Source of the DNA: Isoetes taiwanensis
Lineage: Eukaryota; Streptophyta; Lycopodiopsida; Isoetales; Isoetaceae
Reading direction: 5' to 3'
DNA: 64,000 bases
Assembly: GCA_021234155.1 (NCBI GenBank)
Contig: JAJEKV010000005.1
Span: forward strand, 17,838,089-17,902,088
Shown here: in pieces, positions 60,670 to 64,000 of the stretch
How the letters are laid out: every line of letters starts with the position of its first letter
Position numbering within the stretch: position 1 is the stretch's first letter
Notes under the pieces: generated by a model
What the model was told of the DNA's origin: nothing
Database searches by the model: none
The model's input: only the letters and a program-made list of their open reading frames with translations
Program-made: the position numbers and the translations under genes

Positions 60670-61443
60670 ACATTTGCCTAGCCCGATTTTGAGAATCTCA
60701 AAATCGTGCCCGGCGCAAAGCGTGTGAGACATTGGCTCAAAATGGGTTAAACTTGTCCAATTTGGGTGATATAAGGGTCTAATCCTACTTATCTCGTCGA
60801 GGTAGGCAGAATGGACCCCTTATTTGATCGATTTGGAGCACTTTTGGGCACTTTTGGGGCATGGTCTCTGAAGATGGTCTCACACGTTATTGCCCGCATT
60901 TTGAGAATCTCAAAATCTGTCCCAAGGCGACGTGTGAGACATCCTCTCAAATTGGCTTAGGATGTCTGTTTTGACTAACACAAAAGCTAAAACTTACTAA
61001 CTCAACTTAATTAAGTAACTTTATACACTTATAATTTACTCTAAAACACTTTGTATTAAACAAATTTTATCATTTTTAAATTAATAAGGTTCTCCTTTGA
61101 TATGATTGGCTAAGTGCATATCTTTCTTCATTAGAGTTACTCCCTTGGTGTGTGTACTGTGGCGGGCTGTTGAGTCTTCAAAATGTTGGACCGACTTACG
61201 CTCTCACGCTTCTTGACCCGCGGCCTCGGCTCTCGTTCGCCCCTCTCCTCTTCTTGTTTCCTTCAAACCTCCTTGGCCTCCGGCTATTTTGATTTTTTGA
61301 AATCGGTCTGGCGAGATGTGTTTTGACATTTTTGAAATCGGTCCCGGCGCCGACGTGTGAGACCATCCTATTTGGCTCACTGTGTTTTGACATTTTTGAA
61401 ATCGGTCCTGGCGCGACGTGTGAGACCATCCTATTTGGCTCAC
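60670..61443. repeat. Repeated GCGACGTGTGAGAC modules with palindromes
   Basis: The palindrome GATTTTGAGAATCTCAAAAT (odd centre, 10-bp arms) occurs at about 60684 and, with a slightly shorter arm, about 60897. Each is followed by a CCCGGCGCAAAG or CCCAAGGCGA word and CGTGTGAGACAT...GGCT(C/T)A. Near 61322 and 61384 two closer copies read TGACATTTTTGAAATCGGTC, then CCGGCG.CGACGTGTGAGAC and CATCCTATTTGGCTCACT. A further TCTCACACGTTA (inverted) is at 60878. These all lie in the leader of the nested element. Confidence 0.8.
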
Positions 61444-61625
61444 TAATTTTTGACTTTAACTGTTACTAATTCACTTTAACTGCTACTAATTCACTTTAAT
61501 TGTTGCTAGCTTAGCATATACTACAAAAATGAGAAAAAATTTCCCATTTCTCGAGGTTTGAGGATCCTATCAAGTTAGTACTCTTGGGAGCATGGTCAAT
61601 GCTTTGCTCTTGGTCTCCAAGAACA

Positions 61626-61638
61626 TTGCTCGATACCC
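61626..61638 (-). other. Primer-binding-site-like sequence (initiator Met tRNA)
   Basis: Minus-strand GGGTATCGAGCA lies one base inside the right LTR. The usual plant site complementary to initiator-Met tRNA is TGGTATCAGAGC; this copy keeps GGTATC and GAGC with one substitution and one missing A. With the purine tract at the other end it sets the element's direction. Confidence 0.7.
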
Positions 61639-61639
61639 T

Positions 61640-63317
61640 TGTGGACGTCCCCTACTCATATACGGTGCACTCACCACCGTATACAAACAGAGTTCATCCC
61701 CATACCAGCTCCATGCTAATACGGGGCCCTCCACATGACACCGCAACCGTGGCCGGGTTCCAAGTGGGAAGAGTGGAAGGGTCATTGCACCCCGCCTCCC
61801 TCGGGGCCTACCTAGGCTGAAGGGAAGCGTAAACATACATGTCAAGAGCACATACATCAACATCATATGACCATCACGAAGGATGGTCCTCCACATATCT
61901 GCATAGACAAAGATCAGCAAGACATCACATAGGGGAATCCTACCCAAGGCTCGGACTCAAAGGGATGACCGACGGCTTGGGTCTCCGAGTTCATTGCGCA
62001 TGTAATTCATGGCAATGGATTTGGGTGGCATATGAACATGGCTTAGGGTTGTCCACTCCATCCGCCCCTCCCCTGCACACTTTGCGTGAGTGGTGCGAAA
62101 AGTGTCGGGACTGGATCAGAGCCCCGGCGGGATGCATAGCCAAAAGGGCTACTCCCGGCTCATCCTCCCAGTTCGATGGGGGCGGTAGGGATCACTCCCT
62201 CCGAGAGATCTACATGCTGACTCAAGGTGACTAGAGGGCCCTTTGCGCCCAGATTGATTGAACCCACCGGAAAGTGAACACCACTTCACGGGTGTCGAGC
62301 CCATGCCTTGCCCACACGCAGGTGGCAAGCCATGGACCTAGTCACAATGATCCCCGGTAGGCTTTACACACCAGAGGTATCGTTCAAGAGTCGGGGACAT
62401 GAACCTCCTTCTCGGCCGATCCGGCCCCTTCACCCACATCCGGGTGTGGCTCTTGTGCACAGGCGAATCTACAGTGTGCTAAAAGAGGCTACTCTAGGAG
62501 CATCACTACAAAGCTTTTAGGTCTCTACCCCCTTCCCAATACAAGGAGTTCATAGAGATACATCATCCATATACATCACGGAAGAACTAAAGAACAAGAT
62601 CTAATCTATATCATAGAGTTAGGTTCTTTAGTTAGAGTCCGCTATCTAGAGATCAGGAGGGCTGCTATGGGCAATTTAATAGGCTAAACCCTCTTGATTC
62701 AATGACTAGAAGATGGTTTAAGCTATTAAATTGACTAAATACCTAATCCTTGGCTTGCTTCTCTGCCACTGAACTTCGACCATCTGGCTGAAATGCCCGA
62801 ATCAAGGGAAACTAATGATGCGTTCTTCTGAGGGCCAGTTCGGGAGGCGGTTTTGGCTCTTGAGGCAGCCAAAGCAGAGCTCTAAAACCCTAGAAACAAA
62901 ATGGGCAAGTTAGGGTTCTCCTACTTAAATAGACAAGGGGTGGCTAGGGTTTCCAATTATCCCCTTTTGGCATGTGGGATAGTGGGAATGGGCCCACTTG
63001 CCTTTAATGGCTAGGTGGCAAAATGTGCCCACATGGAAATGTGTGCCCACATTAATGTGTACATTGGAAAATGTGCACATTAATTGCACACTTGGGTATG
63101 GCCCACTTGGCATCAAGTGGCCACATGGAAATGTGTGCCCACATTAATGTGTACATTGGAAAATGTGCACATTAATACTAATGCACATTCTTAGCAAGTT
63201 GCCCCCTAGGGGCTACCCACTTGGTTACACGCCTACGCACGTCGGTTCGGAGTGGCGGTAATGTACGATTTAGGCGATGATATCGCCCCGGGACCGGTAT
63301 CTCGGCCGAACGCCACA
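61640..63317 (-). repeat. LTR (5' LTR of the nested element)
   Basis: Begins TGTGGACGTCCCC and ends GAACGCCACA. It is the partner of 52085-53763 and carries the same TATA-like CTATTTAAG on the minus strand (62924-62932). U3 would be about 385 bp by that placement. Long stretches are identical to the other LTR, while differences cluster in GC-rich patches. Confidence 0.92.
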
Positions 63318-63322
63318 ATTGC
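63318..63322. repeat. Target-site duplication ATTGC (right copy)
   Basis: Direct partner of 52080-52084. Copia coding sequence resumes immediately after it. Confidence 0.92.
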
Positions 63323-64000
63323 AGCTATGGGATTTGCAAGGAAATATAGTGAACATTAAAAATGTTTTGTGTGTACAGGAATTATCAAAAATCTTATATC
63401 ATAGCAGTTAGTTGATTTGGGTTACAGAGTAGTATTTGATGATGTTGGCTGTAACATATGGTTTAATAATGAAATTAAGTTTCATGCCAAGCGAGTTGGT
63501 AAACTATTTCAGTTTGAACATGTCAATGATTACTTTGTCAAATGTTGATGTTATCAGAATTTGAGATGTGGCATAATAGATTAGCACACACTCATGCAAA
63601 CAATCTCAAGTCATTAGCAAAGAAAGGATTCATCAAATATGAAAATGAGGAAAAAGGGCATATATGTGAAGGATGCATGCTAGGAAAAATTAATAGATTG
63701 CCTTTTCTCGAAAGCAAAGAAAAAACTAAGGAGATCTTCGGAATTGGTTCATACCGACTTATGTGGACCTTTGAATGTCGAGGTAGGACAAGCAAAAGGT
63801 ATTTTATCACATTCATTGATGATTATACCGTAAAATGTAAATGTTATTTGCTAGCTAACAAATCTCAAGCTTTGATAGCCTTCAAACAGTTTGTTCTTTG
63901 AATCGAAAGGCAAGCAGTAAGAAATTAAAATGCATAAGATCCGACAGAGGGGGAGAGTATCTTTCAGCCAAGTTTAAAAGCTTTTGTGTTTCAAATGGCA
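63323..64000 (+). pseudogene. Copia GAG-pre-integrase and integrase start
   Basis: After the insertion the Copia frame resumes with the NIKNVLCVQEL segment that normally links protease to the pre-integrase domain. MWHNRLAHTHANNLKSLAKK and HICEGCMLGKINRLPF carry the His-x-His and Cys-x2-Cys ligands of the integrase zinc-binding region. The integrase core begins with TDLCGPL in a shifted frame (about 63753) and FITFIDDYT (about 63805-63832). Frameshifts near 63745-63790 and a TGA near 63899 break it. The window ends inside integrase. Confidence 0.85.

Larger units (their letters stand above)
59941..61639 (-). other. Leader region of the nested element
   Basis: Between the primer site and the first minus-strand ORF lies about 1.7 kb without a supported gene. 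The repeated GTGTGAGAC modules are listed separately. In LTR elements this region usually carries packaging and dimerisation signals; I infer that possibility from position only. Confidence 0.4.
52085..63317 (-). mobile_element. Nested LARD-type LTR retrotransposon
   Basis: An 11,233-bp element with TG...CA LTRs of 1679 and 1678 bp and a 5-bp duplication. Orientation is minus: a Met-tRNA-like primer site lies just inside the right LTR and a polypurine tract just inside the left LTR. The 7.9-kb interior encodes no recognisable protease, integrase or reverse transcriptase; the longest frames are unrecognised and mostly on the minus strand. Long LTRs with a long non-coding centre fit the LARD class, which relies on enzymes from another element. 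Assigning it to a Gypsy or Copia lineage is not possible from what I see. Confidence 0.88.
50551..64000 (+). mobile_element. Ty1/Copia element, split by a nested insertion
   Basis: Gag and protease (50551-52084) and GAG-pre-integrase plus the start of integrase (63323-64000) are colinear parts of one Copia polyprotein, separated by the 11.2-kb insertion at 52085-63317 with its ATTGC duplication. Reverse transcriptase, RNase H and the right LTR must lie beyond the window. I did not find the left LTR or a primer site upstream of gag. The element is inactive. Confidence 0.88.

Noticed and set aside
61196-61443. Minus-strand ORFs of 77-79 codons with repeated HTS/GPISKMSKH
   Set aside because: They are the repeated leader modules of the nested element read in two frames.
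1-64000. CRISPR arrays, bacterial operons, rRNA or tRNA genes
   Set aside because: No regular short repeats with unique spacers and no recognisable structural RNA; the spliced genes show eukaryotic nuclear DNA.

Overview
The window looks like nuclear DNA of a land plant. Evidence: intron-rich genes of plant-specific families (an EDR1/SIS8-type Raf-like MAP3K, a SWEET sugar carrier, an LRAT/NC-domain protein, a two-cupin glutelin-like gene), Copia, Gypsy and plant-type LINE elements, hAT-type MITEs and an LTR element primed by initiator-Met tRNA. Repeats dominate and genes are sparse, as in a large vascular-plant genome. I cannot name the species. No rRNA, tRNA or CRISPR locus was recognised.

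Layout. 1-17.3 kb: intergenic DNA with local tandem duplications, a GC-richer unclassified block (5.6-8.2 kb), a decayed Gypsy reverse-transcriptase fragment (9.6-10.0 kb) and LINE 3' ends. 17.35-23.5 kb (+): a complete 13-coding-exon MAP3K gene of 1076 codons, probably with a spliced 5' leader. 24.1-24.35 kb: a 217-bp hAT-type MITE with a perfect 8-bp target duplication. 25.2-26.8 kb (-): a cupin gene with stops and frameshifts, probably a pseudogene. 28.1-30.8 kb: two more inverted-repeat elements. 32.25-33.3 kb (-): a two-exon LRAT-domain gene. 33.7-34.3 kb: a 5'-truncated LINE. 34.3-35.07 kb: a tandem array with tRNA-promoter-like motifs that ends in a perfect hairpin. 35.4-36.4 kb (-): a five-exon SWEET gene with one abnormal splice donor. 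37.3-37.5 kb: a long-inverted-repeat MITE. 37.8-43.9 kb (-): a near-full-length but broken LINE, much richer in GC than its surroundings. 43.9-50.2 kb: T-rich repeated DNA. 50.5-64 kb: a Copia element (+) split by an 11.2-kb LTR element that lies antisense to it.

The clearest structural story is the nest at the right end. The inner element spans 52085-63317. It has 1679/1678-bp LTRs, a 5-bp ATTGC duplication, a Met-tRNA-like primer site just inside its right LTR and a purine tract just inside its left LTR, so it runs on the minus strand. It shows no recognisable pol, which fits a large non-autonomous (LARD-type) element. The Copia host had already gained stops that look like C-to-T changes.

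The genes do not form an evident pathway. The kinase would act in stress or hormone signalling, the SWEET in sugar movement, and the LRAT protein is of unknown plant function. I did not find a clearly new multi-gene system. The best candidates for something undescribed are the tRNA-like tandem array with its hairpin, the LARD with unrecognised minus-strand ORFs, and the acidic N-terminal reading frame in phase with Copia gag. Several frameshifts fall in homopolymers or GC-rich patches, so some apparent damage may be consensus error rather than biology.
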